64,000 bases of DNA from Pseudomonas alkylphenolica (GCF_016009175.1 NZ_JADUCM010000021.1:1-64000), one strand, 5' to 3'. Shown: positions 35,701 to 44,685, counted from the first letter of the stretch. Numbers and translations are program-made. The notes: generated from the letters alone by a model not told the origin.

Positions 35701-36630
35701 GTCACGAATCTCGCGCTCGCCCGGCAGGAACACCAGCACATCGCCCGGCCCCTTGCCCAGGCTGCGCTCGTGCGCGGCAATTTCATCGAGGGTGGCCAGA
35801 ATCGCCTGATCCACGGTCAGGTCATCCTCGATGCGGTTCCCCTCTTCGTCTTGCTCGCTGGTCAACGGCCGGTACCAGGTTTCCACCGGGTAGGTGCGGC
35901 CGGACACCTCGATGATCGGCGCATCGTTGAAGTGTCTGGAGAAGCGCTCCAGGTCGATGGTCGCCGAGGTAATGATGACTTTCAGGTCCGGTCGACGGGG
36001 CAGCAGGGTCTTCAGGTAGCCGAGAAGGAAATCGATGTTCAGGCTGCGTTCATGGGCTTCGTCGACAATGATGGTGTCGTAGCGCTCAAGAAAGCGGTCA
36101 TGCTGGGTTTCGGCCAGGAGAATACCGTCGGTCATCAGCTTGACCAGGGTATTGGCATCGCTCTGGTCTTCGAACCGCACCTGGTAGCCCACCAGCGCCC
36201 CCAGCGGTGTACCCAGCTCTTCGGCGACGCGGGTGGCGACGCTGCGTGCAGCAATACGGCGCGGCTGGGTATGCGCGATCAGGCCATGCTGACCGCGCCC
36301 CAGTTCCAGGCAGATCTTCGGCAACTGGGTGGTTTTGCCCGAACCGGTTTCACCGGCGATGATCAGCACCTGGTGCGCGGCCAGCACCTTCTTGATCTCG
36401 TCACGCTTGGCCGCAATCGGCAGGCTGTCGTCGTAACGAATGCTCGGCACGCTGTCCTTGCGCGCAGTGACCTGAGCACAGGACGCCTGCACCTTCTCGA
36501 CCCACTGAGCAAGCTTGGCCTCATCCGGGCGCTTGCGCAGTTCATGCAGTTGCCGGCGCAAGCGATGGCGCTCGGCGATCATGGCGTGGTCGAGGTTTTT
36601 CAGCAGTTGATCAATAGCGTGGTCAGTCAT
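32725..36630 (-). CDS. hrpA: ATP-dependent RNA helicase HrpA (DEAH box)
   Basis: 1301 residues, the normal length of bacterial HrpA. Walker A GETGSGKT at 93-100, DEAH at 190-193, SAT in ITSATIDLERF, then the second RecA domain (QRKGRCGRVEPGICVRLYSEED), winged-helix and ratchet regions, an OB-like domain and the long HrpA-specific C-terminus. It acts on mRNA and on collided or stalled ribosomes. A 928-residue open frame on the opposite strand inside it is a codon-bias shadow. Confidence 0.95.
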   Translation of the reverse strand: MTDHAIDQLLKNLDHAMIAERHRLRRQLHELRKRPDEAKLAQWVEKVQASCAQVTARKDSVPSIRYDDSLPIAAKRDEIKKVLAAHQVLIIAGETGSGKTTQLPKICLELGRGQHGLIAHTQPRRIAARSVATRVAEELGTPLGALVGYQVRFEDQSDANTLVKLMTDGILLAETQHDRFLERYDTIIVDEAHERSLNIDFLLGYLKTLLPRRPDLKVIITSATIDLERFSRHFNDAPIIEVSGRTYPVETWYRPLTSEQDEEGNRIEDDLTVDQAILATLDEIAAHERSLGKGPGDVLVFLPGEREIRDAAEMLRKAQLRHTEILPLYARLSPAEQQKIFQSHPGRRVVLATNVAETSLTVPGIRYVIDSGTARISRYSYRAKVQRLPIEAVSQASANQRKGRCGRVEPGICVRLYSEEDFNARPAFTDPEILRTNLAAVILQMLHLRLGEIDAFPFIEPPDGKAISDGFNLLQELSAVNRENQLTPLGRQLARLPVDPRLGRMLLEGAKQGSLSELLIVASALSVQDPRERPPERQQAADQAHAQWKDADSDFAALVNVWRGFEEQRQALTASPLRNWCRKNFLNYLRLREWRDAHRQLSLICRDLQLSINKEPADYPKLHKAILSGLLSQIGQKTEDGDYLGARQRRFWVHPSSGLGKKRPQWIMSAELVETTKLYARMVAKIEPDWIEPLATHLIKKNHFEPHWEKKRGQVVAFEQVTLYGMIVVGRRPVHFGPIDPVMSRELFIREALVGGEIQSRAKCLAANRRLLEQLDELEAKARRRDILADEETLYGFYEARLPAEIHQTATFDSWYRVNSQKDPQLLIMREEDVLAREASEVTAAQYPDTLRLGDLSLALSYHFEPNHPRDGVTVRVPAPLLPSLPGERLEWLVPGLLEAKCIALVRNLPKALRKNFVPVPDFVKAALQRMTFAEGSLPQALGRELLRMTGARVSDEAWAEAAAQVDNHLKMNLEVVDGEGKFLGEGRDLTELTARFVAASQAALAVPQTEKSQQPVQAKAFAQVAQTAQQKIAGLSMTVYPALVEDNGTVKEGRFSTQAEAEFQHRRALQRLLLQQLAEPAKFLRGKLPGLTELGLLYRELGRIEALVEDILLASLDSCILEGESTLPRDGAGLASLAERKRGSWAEHAERLARLTLEILKLWHGLQKRFKGKIDLAQAVALNDIKLQLSNLVYPGFVRETPGLWLKELPRYLKAVELRLEKLGSQVQKDRVWSSELGNLWSQYKVRADKHAQEGKRDEQLTLYRWWLEEYRVSLFAQQLGTKVPVSDKRLSKQWSLVEA

Positions 36631-37075
36631 GGGGGCTTATTAGTCGTGCAGGTGAGCCTGCTTTTTCATGATCGGCATAGGAAGGGCTGCGATTGTCGCA
36701 GATTTGCCCCCGCTCGGCACGGCCAAGGGTAAGCCGCTGATTGTTTAGCCGCGAACAACCTGAAGGTATACAAAGGCTGATTTAATGAACCTTCACCGGC
36801 GTGGGAGTATCCAGCCATGACTTCGCCCTTGCGTATGCCCCGCCCGCTGTTGCGCCCTTCGTTCCCGAAGGTACGGGCTCGCTCTGGCGAAAACCCGCTG
36901 GTTCATATCATTCTCGCCTTCTGGGCCTTGTGGCACTGCCGCCATGCCCGCCCACCAGACGCACCGCTCGCTCTGCACTGATACGTGCGGCCCACCTGGC
37001 CGACCCTCATTGTCGATGACTGTCACCTCAAGGTGAACGCAGTCCTGTGCGCCTGATGGCGCGAGCGAGTACAGC
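36631..37075. other. 445-bp intergenic region before the puuA-like gene
   Basis: It holds the divergent start regions of hrpA and the glutamine-synthetase-like gene. The only coding candidate is the 54-codon ORF at 36817-36981. I see no strong palindrome or terminator. Confidence 0.5.
36817..36981 (+). CDS. Possible small ORF, 54 aa, one hydrophobic segment
   Basis: The ATG has GTGGGAG about nine bases upstream. The product begins MTSPLRMPRPLLRPSFPKVR (strongly basic), has a hydrophobic stretch LVHIILAFWALWH (residues 28-40) and ends at TGA. It could be a small membrane peptide or an upstream leader of the puuA-like gene 94 bp later. I recognise no family and it may be non-coding. Confidence 0.3.
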   Translation: MTSPLRMPRPLLRPSFPKVRARSGENPLVHIILAFWALWHCRHARPPDAPLALH

Positions 37076-38440
37076 ATGCAATTTGCCCCCATTGAGCAGG
37101 CCCGAACGTTCCTGACCAACAACCCCGATATCGAGATGATCGAGCTGTTCATTCTCGACGCCAACGGCGTGCCGCGCGGCAAGCTGTTGCACCGCGAAGA
37201 ACTGCTGGCGGTGTATGAAAGCGGTCGGCCATTGCCCAGTACCATCCTCGGCCTGACCCTCAATGGCGACGACGTGGAAAACTCGGGCCTGGTCTGGGAC
37301 GTCGGCGACATCGACTGCCGCGCCTACCCACTGGAAAACAGCCTGGTGCGCTTGCCCTGGCGGCAAATCCCGACTGCTGCGGTGCAGGTCAGCATGCACC
37401 CCAGCGAAGGCATGCCGGCGACCATCGCCGATCCACGCCACTTGCTGGTCAACGTGATCGATGCGCTCAAGGCCGAGGGTTACCACCCGGTGATGGCGTG
37501 CGAGCTGGAGTTCTACCTGCTGGACCAGAAGCGCGACAGCCACGGCCAGCCGCAACCGGCGCTGGACCGTGACGGCGGCCGCCCGCGTGGCACCCAGGTG
37601 TACGGCTTGCGCGAGCTGGAACAGATCGAACCCTTCCTCGCTGACCTTTACGCCGCCTGCAAGGCGCAGGGCATTCCGGCACGCACGGCCATCTCTGAAT
37701 ACGCCCCAGGCCAGGTGGAGATCACCCTGGAGCACGGCGACGCCCTGCTGGCCATGGACCAGGCGGTGCGTTACAAACGCCTGGTCAAAGGCGTCGCGCA
37801 CAAGCACGGCATGCAGGCCTGCTTCATGGCCAAGCCGTTCGATCACCTGGCCGGTACCGGCATGCACATGCATGTCAGCCTGGCCGATGCCGACGGCAAC
37901 AACCTCTATGCCAGTGAAGACAAAGCCGGCACGCCGCTGCTGCGCCAGTCCGTGGCCGGCATGCTCAAGCACCTGCTCGATTCGTTGCTGCTGTTCTGCC
38001 CGAACGCCAACTCCTACCGGCGCTTCCAGGCCAACAGCTATGCCCCGCTGGCACCGACCTGGGGGGTCGACAACCGCACGGTAAGCCTGCGTGTGCCTGG
38101 CGGCCCGGCCAACAGCCGGCATATCGAACACCGTATCTGTGGCGCCGACGCCAACCCGTACCTGGCGGCCGCGGCCATCCTCGCCAGCCTGCACCACGGT
38201 ATTCGCCAGCAGCTTGATCCCGGCGCCCCGGTCGAAGGCAACGGCTATGCCCAGGCCAAGGAACTGCTGCCCACCGACTGGCTGACCTCGCTCAAGGCTC
38301 TGGAAACTTCAGAGTGGGCACGCGAAGCGTTCGGTGATGCCTTTCTCGGCGTCTACCTGGCGGTCAAGCGTGCCGAGTACCGACAGTTCATGGCCGAAGT
38401 CGGCGAACAGGACTGGCGCTGGTACCTGACCCAGGCCTGA
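37076..38440 (+). CDS. puuA: Gamma-glutamylputrescine synthetase-like enzyme (glutamine synthetase family)
   Basis: 454 residues. GS-III/PuuA-like: N-terminal beta-grasp (MIELFILDANGVPRGKLL), then the catalytic barrel with ELEFYLLD, EYAPGQVEITLE, GTGMHMHVSL and NRTVSLRVPGGPANSRHIEHR. It would ligate glutamate to putrescine or another amine, the first step of the gamma-glutamylated polyamine route. The oxidoreductase gene 30 bp downstream fits the second step. Pseudomonas has several paralogues (PauA/SpuI) with different polyamine preference, so the substrate is uncertain. Confidence 0.85.
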   Translation: MQFAPIEQARTFLTNNPDIEMIELFILDANGVPRGKLLHREELLAVYESGRPLPSTILGLTLNGDDVENSGLVWDVGDIDCRAYPLENSLVRLPWRQIPTAAVQVSMHPSEGMPATIADPRHLLVNVIDALKAEGYHPVMACELEFYLLDQKRDSHGQPQPALDRDGGRPRGTQVYGLRELEQIEPFLADLYAACKAQGIPARTAISEYAPGQVEITLEHGDALLAMDQAVRYKRLVKGVAHKHGMQACFMAKPFDHLAGTGMHMHVSLADADGNNLYASEDKAGTPLLRQSVAGMLKHLLDSLLLFCPNANSYRRFQANSYAPLAPTWGVDNRTVSLRVPGGPANSRHIEHRICGADANPYLAAAAILASLHHGIRQQLDPGAPVEGNGYAQAKELLPTDWLTSLKALETSEWAREAFGDAFLGVYLAVKRAEYRQFMAEVGEQDWRWYLTQA

Positions 38441-38470
38441 TCCCTTTTATTTTTGCGCCAAGGATTTTTT

Positions 38471-39778
38471 ATGAACGCAGCCGTCACCACCGGCACTGCC
38501 CAGCGCAGTGCCTCCTACTACACCGCCAGCCTCAACGACACCACTCAGTACCCGACCCTCAAAGGTACGGTGAAAGTGGATGTGGCCATTATCGGCGGAG
38601 GCTTTACTGGCGTAGCCAGTGCCGTCGAACTGGCCGAGCGCGGCCTCAAGGTCGCCATTGTCGAGACCAACCGCATTGGCTGGGGCGCCAGTGGCCGCAA
38701 CGGTGGCCAGGTCACCGGCAGCCTCTCGGGCGACGAAGCCATGCGCAAGCAGATGCGCGAAAAGCTCGGCGAGGACGTCGACGACTTTATCTGGCACCTG
38801 CGCTGGCGCGGGCACCAGATCATCGAGCAACGCGTTGAGCGCTACGGCATCGATTGCGACCTCAAGCGCGGTCACCTGCATGCCGCGATGAAGCCGTCGC
38901 ACATCAAGGAACTACAGGCCTTCGAAGCAGAAGCGCAGCGCCGCGGCATGGGCGATCAGGTGCAGATGCTCGACCAGAAAGCCATTGCCGAACACCTGCA
39001 AAGCCCACTGTACCTGGGCGCCCTGAAGAACCGCCGCAACCTGCACCTGCACCCGCTCAACCTGTGCCTGGGCGAAGCCCGCGCGGCCCACAGCCTGGGG
39101 GCATTGATCTTCGAAAATTCCGAGGTGCTGGAGATTGTCCATGGCGATAATCCCGCCATCGTTACCGCCCAGGGCCGGGTCGAAGCCAAGCAGATCATGC
39201 TGGCCGGCGACGTGTACCACAAGCTCGAAAAGCGCCAGCTCAAGGGCAAGATCTTCCCGGCCATGGGCGGCATCGTCACCACCGCTCCGCTGGGCGATCT
39301 GGCAGCGCAGATCAACCCGCAAGACCTGGCGGTGTATGACTGCCGTTTTGTGCTCGACTATTACCGCCTGACCGCCGACGGCCGCCTGCTGTTCGGCGGT
39401 GGCGCCAACTATTCAGGGCGTGATTCGCGGGACATCGCCGGTGAGCTGCGGCCCTGCATCGAGCGCACCTTTCCGGCGCTCAAGGGCGTGCCGATCGAGT
39501 TCCAGTGGAGTTGCGCGATGGGTATCGTGGTCAACCGCATTCCGCAGCTGGGCAAGCTCTCGGACAATGTCTGGTACTGCCAGGGCTACTCCGGGCACGG
39601 CATCGCCACCAGCCACATCATGGGCGAAATCATGGCCGAGGCACTGACCGGTACCTTGCAGAAGTTCGATACGTTTGCAGGCTGCAAGCACATCAAGGTG
39701 CCCATGGGCGATGTGCTGGGCAACCCGTTGCTGGCGGCGGGGATGTGGTACTACCAGATGCTTGAGAAACTGCGCTAA
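38471..39778 (+). CDS. puuB: FAD-dependent gamma-glutamylputrescine oxidoreductase-like (PuuB)
   Basis: 435 residues from the ATG at 38471 (AAGGA six bases upstream). DAO-family flavoprotein: dinucleotide motif VDVAIIGGGFTGVASAVELAERG, then IGWGASGRNGGQV (FAD contact) and a C-terminal GYSGHGIATSHIMGE. It would oxidise gamma-glutamylputrescine to the aldehyde. It lies in an operon with the puuA-like gene and is followed by a REP-like inverted repeat. Confidence 0.87.
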   Translation: MNAAVTTGTAQRSASYYTASLNDTTQYPTLKGTVKVDVAIIGGGFTGVASAVELAERGLKVAIVETNRIGWGASGRNGGQVTGSLSGDEAMRKQMREKLGEDVDDFIWHLRWRGHQIIEQRVERYGIDCDLKRGHLHAAMKPSHIKELQAFEAEAQRRGMGDQVQMLDQKAIAEHLQSPLYLGALKNRRNLHLHPLNLCLGEARAAHSLGALIFENSEVLEIVHGDNPAIVTAQGRVEAKQIMLAGDVYHKLEKRQLKGKIFPAMGGIVTTAPLGDLAAQINPQDLAVYDCRFVLDYYRLTADGRLLFGGGANYSGRDSRDIAGELRPCIERTFPALKGVPIEFQWSCAMGIVVNRIPQLGKLSDNVWYCQGYSGHGIATSHIMGEIMAEALTGTLQKFDTFAGCKHIKVPMGDVLGNPLLAAGMWYYQMLEKLR

Positions 39779-39781
39779 CGC

Positions 39782-39837
39782 AATCGCCGGCAAGCCGGCT
39801 CCTACTCACATCGGTAGGAGCCGGCTTGCCGGCGATT
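39782..39837. repeat. REP-type element, perfect 24-bp inverted repeat
   Basis: Arms 39782-39805 and 39814-39837 are perfect reverse complements around an eight-base loop, with the core CCGGCAAGCCGGCTCCTAC characteristic of Pseudomonas REP sequences. It sits between the convergent puuB and fadD1 stops, seven bases from the latter, and probably also stabilises or ends both transcripts. Confidence 0.88.
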
Positions 39838-39844
39838 TTGCAGG

Positions 39845-41542
39845 TCAGGCGATCTTTTTCAGGCCGAGCTTTTTCAGCTCTTCATCACGCAGTTCACGAC
39901 GCAGGATCTTGCCCACGTTGGTGGTCGGCAGGGCATCGCGGAACTCGACGTAGCGTGGCACCTTGTAGCCGGTCACGTTGGCACGCATGTGCTCCATTAC
40001 CTGCTCTTTGGTCAGGGTCACGCCTGGCTTGGCGACGATGAACACCTTGATCACTTCACCGGACTTCTCGTCCGGCACACCAATGGCCGCGCATTGCAGC
40101 ACGCCCGGCAGGGTGACCAGCACATCCTCGAGTTCGTTCGGATAGACGTTGAAACCGGAAACCAGAATCATGTCTTTCTTGCGGTCGACGATGCGCATGT
40201 AGCCGTCAGGCTGGATCAGGGCGATGTCACCGGTCTTCAACCAGCCTTCGCTGTCGAGGATTTCGGTGGTGGCTTCCTGGCGCTGCCAGTAGCCCTTCAT
40301 CACCTGTGGACCTTTTACGCACAACTCACCGACTTCGCCCAATGGCAGTTCGACACCGGCGTCATCAATGATCTTGCACAGGGTCGACGGCACGGGAATG
40401 CCGATGGTGCCGACCTGATTCTGCTCTGCGGGGTTGACGGTCGCTACCGGGCTGGTTTCGGTCATGCCATAACCTTCACAGATGGCACAGCCGGTTACCG
40501 CTTTCCAGCGTTCGGCCACACTCATCTGCAGGGCCATTCCCCCCGACAAGGTGATCTTCAGTGCCGAGAAGTCCAGGTTGCGGAACGCTTCGTTATTGCA
40601 CAGGGCCACAAACAGGGTGTTCAAACCGACAAAGCCACTGAACTTCCACTTCGACAGTTCCTTGACCATCGCCGGCAAGTCGCGCGGGTTGCTGATCAGG
40701 ATGTTGTGGTTGCCGATCAGCATCATTGCCATGCAATGAAAGGTGAAGGCATAGATATGGTAAAGCGGCAGCGGGGTGATCAGGATCTCGCAACCTTCGT
40801 TGAGGTTGGCGCCCATCAACGCCCGGCATTGCAGCATGTTGGCCACCAGGTTGCGGTGGGTCAGCATGGCGCCCTTGGCGACACCCGTGGTGCCACCGGT
40901 GTACTGCAGCACGGCAACATCGTTGCGGTCAGGACTCGCCTCTTTCACCGGCTTGCCTGCACCTTTGCTCAATACATCATTGAACTTGAGCGCGTTGGGC
41001 AGGTGATAGTCAGGGACCATCTTCTTCACGTACTTGATCACGCTGTTGATCAACAGGCGTTTGACCGGTGGCAGCATATCGGCCACTTCGGTGACAATGA
41101 CGTGCTTGATCTGGGTCTTGGGCACTACCTTCTCGGCCAGGTGCGCCATGTTGGCCAGGCACACCAGCGCCTTGGCACCGGCGTCGTTGAACTGGTGCTC
41201 CATTTCCCGCGCGGTATACAGCGGGTTGGTGTTCACCACGATCAGGCCCGCGCGCAAGGCCCCAAAAACTGCAACTGGATATTGCAGGACATTCGGCAGT
41301 TGCACCGCAATGCGATCACCCGGCTGCAGGTCGGTATGCTGCTGCAGGTAGGCGGCAAACGCCCCCGACAGTTCATACAGCTCGCCGTAGGTAATGGTTT
41401 TGCCCAGGTTGCTAAAGGCTGGTTTGTCAGCAAAGCGTTGGCAGGACTGTTTCAATACTGCCTGGATATTCGGGTACTCGTCAGGATTGATTTGTGCCGC
41501 AATCCCGGCTGGGTACTTATCCTTCCAAAAATTTTCGATCAT
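39845..41542 (-). CDS. fadD1: Long-chain fatty-acid CoA ligase
   Basis: 565 residues from the ATG at 41542 (AAGGAG upstream; MIENFWKDKYPAGIAAQINP). ANL fold: P-loop YTGGTTGVAKGAML, EGYGMTETSPV, LKTGDIALIQPDGYMRIVDRKKDMI and the C-terminal catalytic Lys in NVGKILRRELR. It activates fatty acids to acyl-CoA through an acyl-AMP. The tandem fadD paralogues and the following hydrolase/MaoC pair reproduce the fadD1-fadD2-PA3301-PA3302 order of P. aeruginosa; this outer copy corresponds to fadD1. Confidence 0.93.
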   Translation of the reverse strand: MIENFWKDKYPAGIAAQINPDEYPNIQAVLKQSCQRFADKPAFSNLGKTITYGELYELSGAFAAYLQQHTDLQPGDRIAVQLPNVLQYPVAVFGALRAGLIVVNTNPLYTAREMEHQFNDAGAKALVCLANMAHLAEKVVPKTQIKHVIVTEVADMLPPVKRLLINSVIKYVKKMVPDYHLPNALKFNDVLSKGAGKPVKEASPDRNDVAVLQYTGGTTGVAKGAMLTHRNLVANMLQCRALMGANLNEGCEILITPLPLYHIYAFTFHCMAMMLIGNHNILISNPRDLPAMVKELSKWKFSGFVGLNTLFVALCNNEAFRNLDFSALKITLSGGMALQMSVAERWKAVTGCAICEGYGMTETSPVATVNPAEQNQVGTIGIPVPSTLCKIIDDAGVELPLGEVGELCVKGPQVMKGYWQRQEATTEILDSEGWLKTGDIALIQPDGYMRIVDRKKDMILVSGFNVYPNELEDVLVTLPGVLQCAAIGVPDEKSGEVIKVFIVAKPGVTLTKEQVMEHMRANVTGYKVPRYVEFRDALPTTNVGKILRRELRDEELKKLGLKKIA

Positions 41543-41842
41543 GGAAGCCCACTCCTTCAGCAACAGCGAATTCTTCACCGCAGTCGATGCGATTATTATT
41601 GATATAAGATTACGGTTTATTGCAAACCAGAAAATCAGAAGCGGGCCGAGAGTAGCAGCTTTACCCAGGGTCGCCTAGAGCTAAAGCAGCCCAAACAGTC
41701 ACAAAAATGACTCTTGATCATGTCGTAGTCATTTTTAGAGTAAATAGACTAAAGCGGCTGGTTTCAAGCCACAAGCTACAAGCTGAACACCCTTCCAGGC
41801 GTTCGTTTCCTGCAGCTTGCAGCGAGTTGCTTGCGCTAGCCG
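41543..41842. other. 300-bp fadD1-fadD2 gap with two inverted repeats
   Basis: AT-rich next to fadD1 (its promoter). It contains a perfect inverted repeat AAAAATGACT / AGTCATTTTT (41703-41712 and 41727-41736) and a longer imperfect one (41765-41785 with 41812-41832, 17 of 21 positions paired) made of CAAGC/GCTTG-type units resembling a common Pseudomonas intergenic repeat. The latter lies 11 bp past the fadD2 stop and may terminate it. No gene is visible. Confidence 0.6.
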
Positions 41843-43531
41843 TCAGGCTATATCCCTGAGCTCCCGGCGCAAGATCTTGCCCACGGCGGTCATCGGCAGC
41901 GACTCGCGCAGCACGATGTGCTTGGGCACCTTGTAGCCGGTGAAGTTGGCCTTGCAGTAAGACTTCAGCTCTTCAAGGCTGACCCCGCCTTCGCGCGGCA
42001 CGACGAACAGTTTCACGGCTTCGCCGGAGCGCTCGTCGGGGATGCCGATGACGGCACAGTTGGCCACTTGCGGATGGCTCATCACCACTTCTTCAATCTC
42101 GTTCGGGTACACGTTGAAGCCCGAGACAATGATCATGTCTTTCTTGCGATCGACAATCCGGGTAAAGCCATCCGGATCGATCACCGCGATATCCCCGGTC
42201 TTGAACCAGCCTTCACTGTCCAGCGACTCGGCCGTTGCCTGCGGGTGCTGCCAATAGCCTTTCATCACCTGCGGGCCCTTGATGCACAACTCGCCCCGCT
42301 CGCCCATGGGCAGTTCGTTGCCGTCATCGTCGATCACCTTGAACGCCGTTCCCGGCACCGGGATGCCGACAGTGCCCAGGCGCGCCAGCTGGCCGTAGGG
42401 GTTGGTACTGGCTACCGGCGAGGTTTCGGTGAGGCCGTAGCCTTCGACAATCCGGCAGCCGGTCAGGCTCTCCCAACGCTCTGCGGTGGCCGTGACCAAC
42501 GCTGTCCCGCCGGAGTTGGTGACCTTCAAGGCAGAGAAATCAAGCTGCTTGAATTCCGGGTGGTTCATCAGTGCCACGAACAAGGTATTGAGCCCGAGCA
42601 GCGCGGAAAATTTCCACTTCTTCAGCTCTTTGATGAAGCCTGGAATATCCCGCGGGTTGGTGATCAGCACGTTGTGGTTGCCGGTCACCATCATGCACAT
42701 ACAATTCGCGGTAAATGCATAGATATGGTAGAGCGGCAGCGGCGCAATCATCACCTCCTGGCCCTCCTTGATCAGCCGCTGGCCATCGGCGCCATGCTGG
42801 GAGAAACAGGCCAGCACCTGGAGCATGTTGGCAACCAGGTTGCCGTGGGTCAGCATCGCGCCCTTGGCCAGGCCCGTGGTGCCACCGGTGTATTGCAGCA
42901 CGGCGATGGTGTCGAGGTTCAGCGCAACCGGCTTGGGCACCTGGCCGCGACCCTGGCCCAGCGCGCTTTTGAACGGCACCGCCTGGGGCAAGTGGTAATC
43001 AGGCACCATTTTCTTGACCTTGGCGACGATGGTGTTGACCAGCCAGCCCTTGGCTGCCGGCAACATGTCGCCCATCTTTGCCTCGATAAGAAACTCGATG
43101 TCGGTATCGGGCAGTACCTCCTGCACCAGCTTGCCGAACATGTTCAGGTAGACCAGCGCCCGGGCACCGGAATCCTTGAACTGATGGCGCATTTCACGCG
43201 CGGTGTACAACGGGTTGGTGTTGACCACGATCAGGCCGGCGCGCAACGCACCAAACACGGCGATCGGATACTGCAGTACGTTGGGCATCTGCACCGCGAT
43301 GCGGTCGCCCGGCACCAGGTCGGTGTGTTGCTGCAGGTAGGCGGCAAAGGCTGCCGAGTGACGGTCCAGTTCGGCATAGGTCAGAGTCACGCCCAGGTTG
43401 CTGAAGGCCGGTCGGTCAGCGAACTTTTTGCAGGAGCGTTCGAACACTTCGACCACTGACTTGTAAGCATTCATGTCAATGTGCGAAGGAACACCTGCGG
43501 GGCGTTTGTCATTCCAGAAATCAGCTTGCAT
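41843..43531 (-). CDS. fadD2: Long-chain fatty-acid CoA ligase, second copy
   Basis: 562 residues, ATG at 43531 with AGAGGA upstream. Same ANL motifs as the neighbouring ligase (YTGGTTGLAKGAML, EGYGLTETSPV, FKTGDIAVIDPDGFTRIVDRKKDMI, AVGKILRRELR) and clearly a tandem duplicate with substantial divergence. In P. aeruginosa the two FadDs differ in chain-length preference. Divergent from the lysophospholipase-like gene at 43741. Confidence 0.93.
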   Translation of the reverse strand: MQADFWNDKRPAGVPSHIDMNAYKSVVEVFERSCKKFADRPAFSNLGVTLTYAELDRHSAAFAAYLQQHTDLVPGDRIAVQMPNVLQYPIAVFGALRAGLIVVNTNPLYTAREMRHQFKDSGARALVYLNMFGKLVQEVLPDTDIEFLIEAKMGDMLPAAKGWLVNTIVAKVKKMVPDYHLPQAVPFKSALGQGRGQVPKPVALNLDTIAVLQYTGGTTGLAKGAMLTHGNLVANMLQVLACFSQHGADGQRLIKEGQEVMIAPLPLYHIYAFTANCMCMMVTGNHNVLITNPRDIPGFIKELKKWKFSALLGLNTLFVALMNHPEFKQLDFSALKVTNSGGTALVTATAERWESLTGCRIVEGYGLTETSPVASTNPYGQLARLGTVGIPVPGTAFKVIDDDGNELPMGERGELCIKGPQVMKGYWQHPQATAESLDSEGWFKTGDIAVIDPDGFTRIVDRKKDMIIVSGFNVYPNEIEEVVMSHPQVANCAVIGIPDERSGEAVKLFVVPREGGVSLEELKSYCKANFTGYKVPKHIVLRESLPMTAVGKILRRELRDIA

Positions 43532-43740
43532 TTATTCTTGTCCTCTTACCTGAGCCGTTCCTGCCCTCTTGCCGATGTGGCGAAAAAGGGTGCTGTGCCG
43601 ACGTTAGCAGGTATGTCGCAGGTGGCAAATACGCCAAGCGCTGTCATTAACATTGTGAATCTTGTTTGTCGCTGCCCTTCAATTACACGCTTGAGTTATA
43701 CACTGAGCTGACTCATCAACCGTGCGCACAAGGACCTGCC

Positions 43741-44685
43741 ATGCAACACGACGCGTTCTGGCTTGCCGCCAGCGATCACTGCAGCCTGTATGTCTATCAA
43801 TGGCTGCCAAGTACGCCGATCAAGGCGGTAGTGCTCCTGGCCCACGGCATGGCCGAACATGCCGGCCGCTACCAGCGCCTGGGCGAGGCTTTGAGCGCGG
43901 CCGGGTACGCCCTGTTCGCCCATGACCAGCGTGGCCATGGGCGTACCGCCGAACTGGGTACCTTGGGATTGTTTGCGCGGCACAATGGCTGGAGTGCGGT
44001 GGTCAACGACCTGGGCCTGCTCAGCCAACACATCGGCCAGCAGTTTCCCGGCACCCCTGTGTTTCTCTTCGGCCACAGCATGGGCAGCTACATCGCCCAG
44101 GCGTACCTGATCCATCACGGCGCCAGCCTGCAAGGCGCGATTTTGAGCGGCTCGAACTTCCAGCCACCGGCGCTGTACCGCGCCGCCTGCGTGATTGCCC
44201 GACTCGAAGCCTGGCGTCAGGGCCCGCTCGGCCACAGTGCGCTGATCGAGTGGCTGTCGTTCGGCTCGTACAACAAGGCATTCAAACCCACGCGCACGGC
44301 TTTCGACTGGCTCAGCCGTGACGCCGCCGAGGTCGATCGCTATGTCGCCGACCCGCTGTGCGGCTTTCGTTGCACCAACCGGTTGTGGATCGACCTGTTG
44401 ATGGGCCTTGAGCACATCAGCCTGCCAGCCAACCTCAAGCAGATCGATCCGAACCTGCCGATCCTGGTGATGGGCGGTGAATGTGATCCGGTCAGTACCG
44501 GCAAGCGTCTCAAGGATCTGGCCGGTGCTTTGCGCCTGGCCGGCAACCAGCGTGTGCAGTTGCAGCTGTACCCGAAAGCGCGGCATGAACTGCTAAATGA
44601 AACCAACCGTGACGAGGTCACGGCCGCGATCATCGACTGGCTGGAGCAGACGTTGGCCCTGTGCCGACCTGCCCGTAGCGAATGA
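43741..44685 (+). CDS. Monoacylglycerol lipase / lysophospholipase-like alpha/beta hydrolase
   Basis: 314 residues from the ATG at 43741 (AAGGA upstream). Serine-aminopeptidase-S33-type pattern: LLAHGMAEHAGRY, HDQRGHGRT, GHSMGS with S113, MGGECDPVS for the acid, and KARHELLNE for the His. Probably frees fatty acids from lysophospholipids or monoglycerides; the adjoining fadD genes and MaoC hydratase fit use of the released acids. Divergent from fadD2; the MaoC gene starts 34 bp later. Confidence 0.87.
   Translation: MQHDAFWLAASDHCSLYVYQWLPSTPIKAVVLLAHGMAEHAGRYQRLGEALSAAGYALFAHDQRGHGRTAELGTLGLFARHNGWSAVVNDLGLLSQHIGQQFPGTPVFLFGHSMGSYIAQAYLIHHGASLQGAILSGSNFQPPALYRAACVIARLEAWRQGPLGHSALIEWLSFGSYNKAFKPTRTAFDWLSRDAAEVDRYVADPLCGFRCTNRLWIDLLMGLEHISLPANLKQIDPNLPILVMGGECDPVSTGKRLKDLAGALRLAGNQRVQLQLYPKARHELLNETNRDEVTAAIIDWLEQTLALCRPARSE

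Noticed and set aside
36793..37311. 172-codon minus-strand ORF across the puuA start
   Set aside because: It overlaps the well-supported puuA N-terminus, has no ribosome site and a low-information Ser/Arg composition.
40593..41602. Frames on either strand within fadD1 and fadD2 (for example the 537-codon plus-strand frame at 39989-41602)
   Set aside because: Shadows of the two ligases; they show the same pattern in both paralogues, as expected for codon-bias artefacts.
41620..41640. GGTTT-N5-AAACC considered as a PsrA site upstream of fadD1
   Set aside because: The half-sites are in the opposite order to the known G/CAAAC...GTTTG/C consensus.
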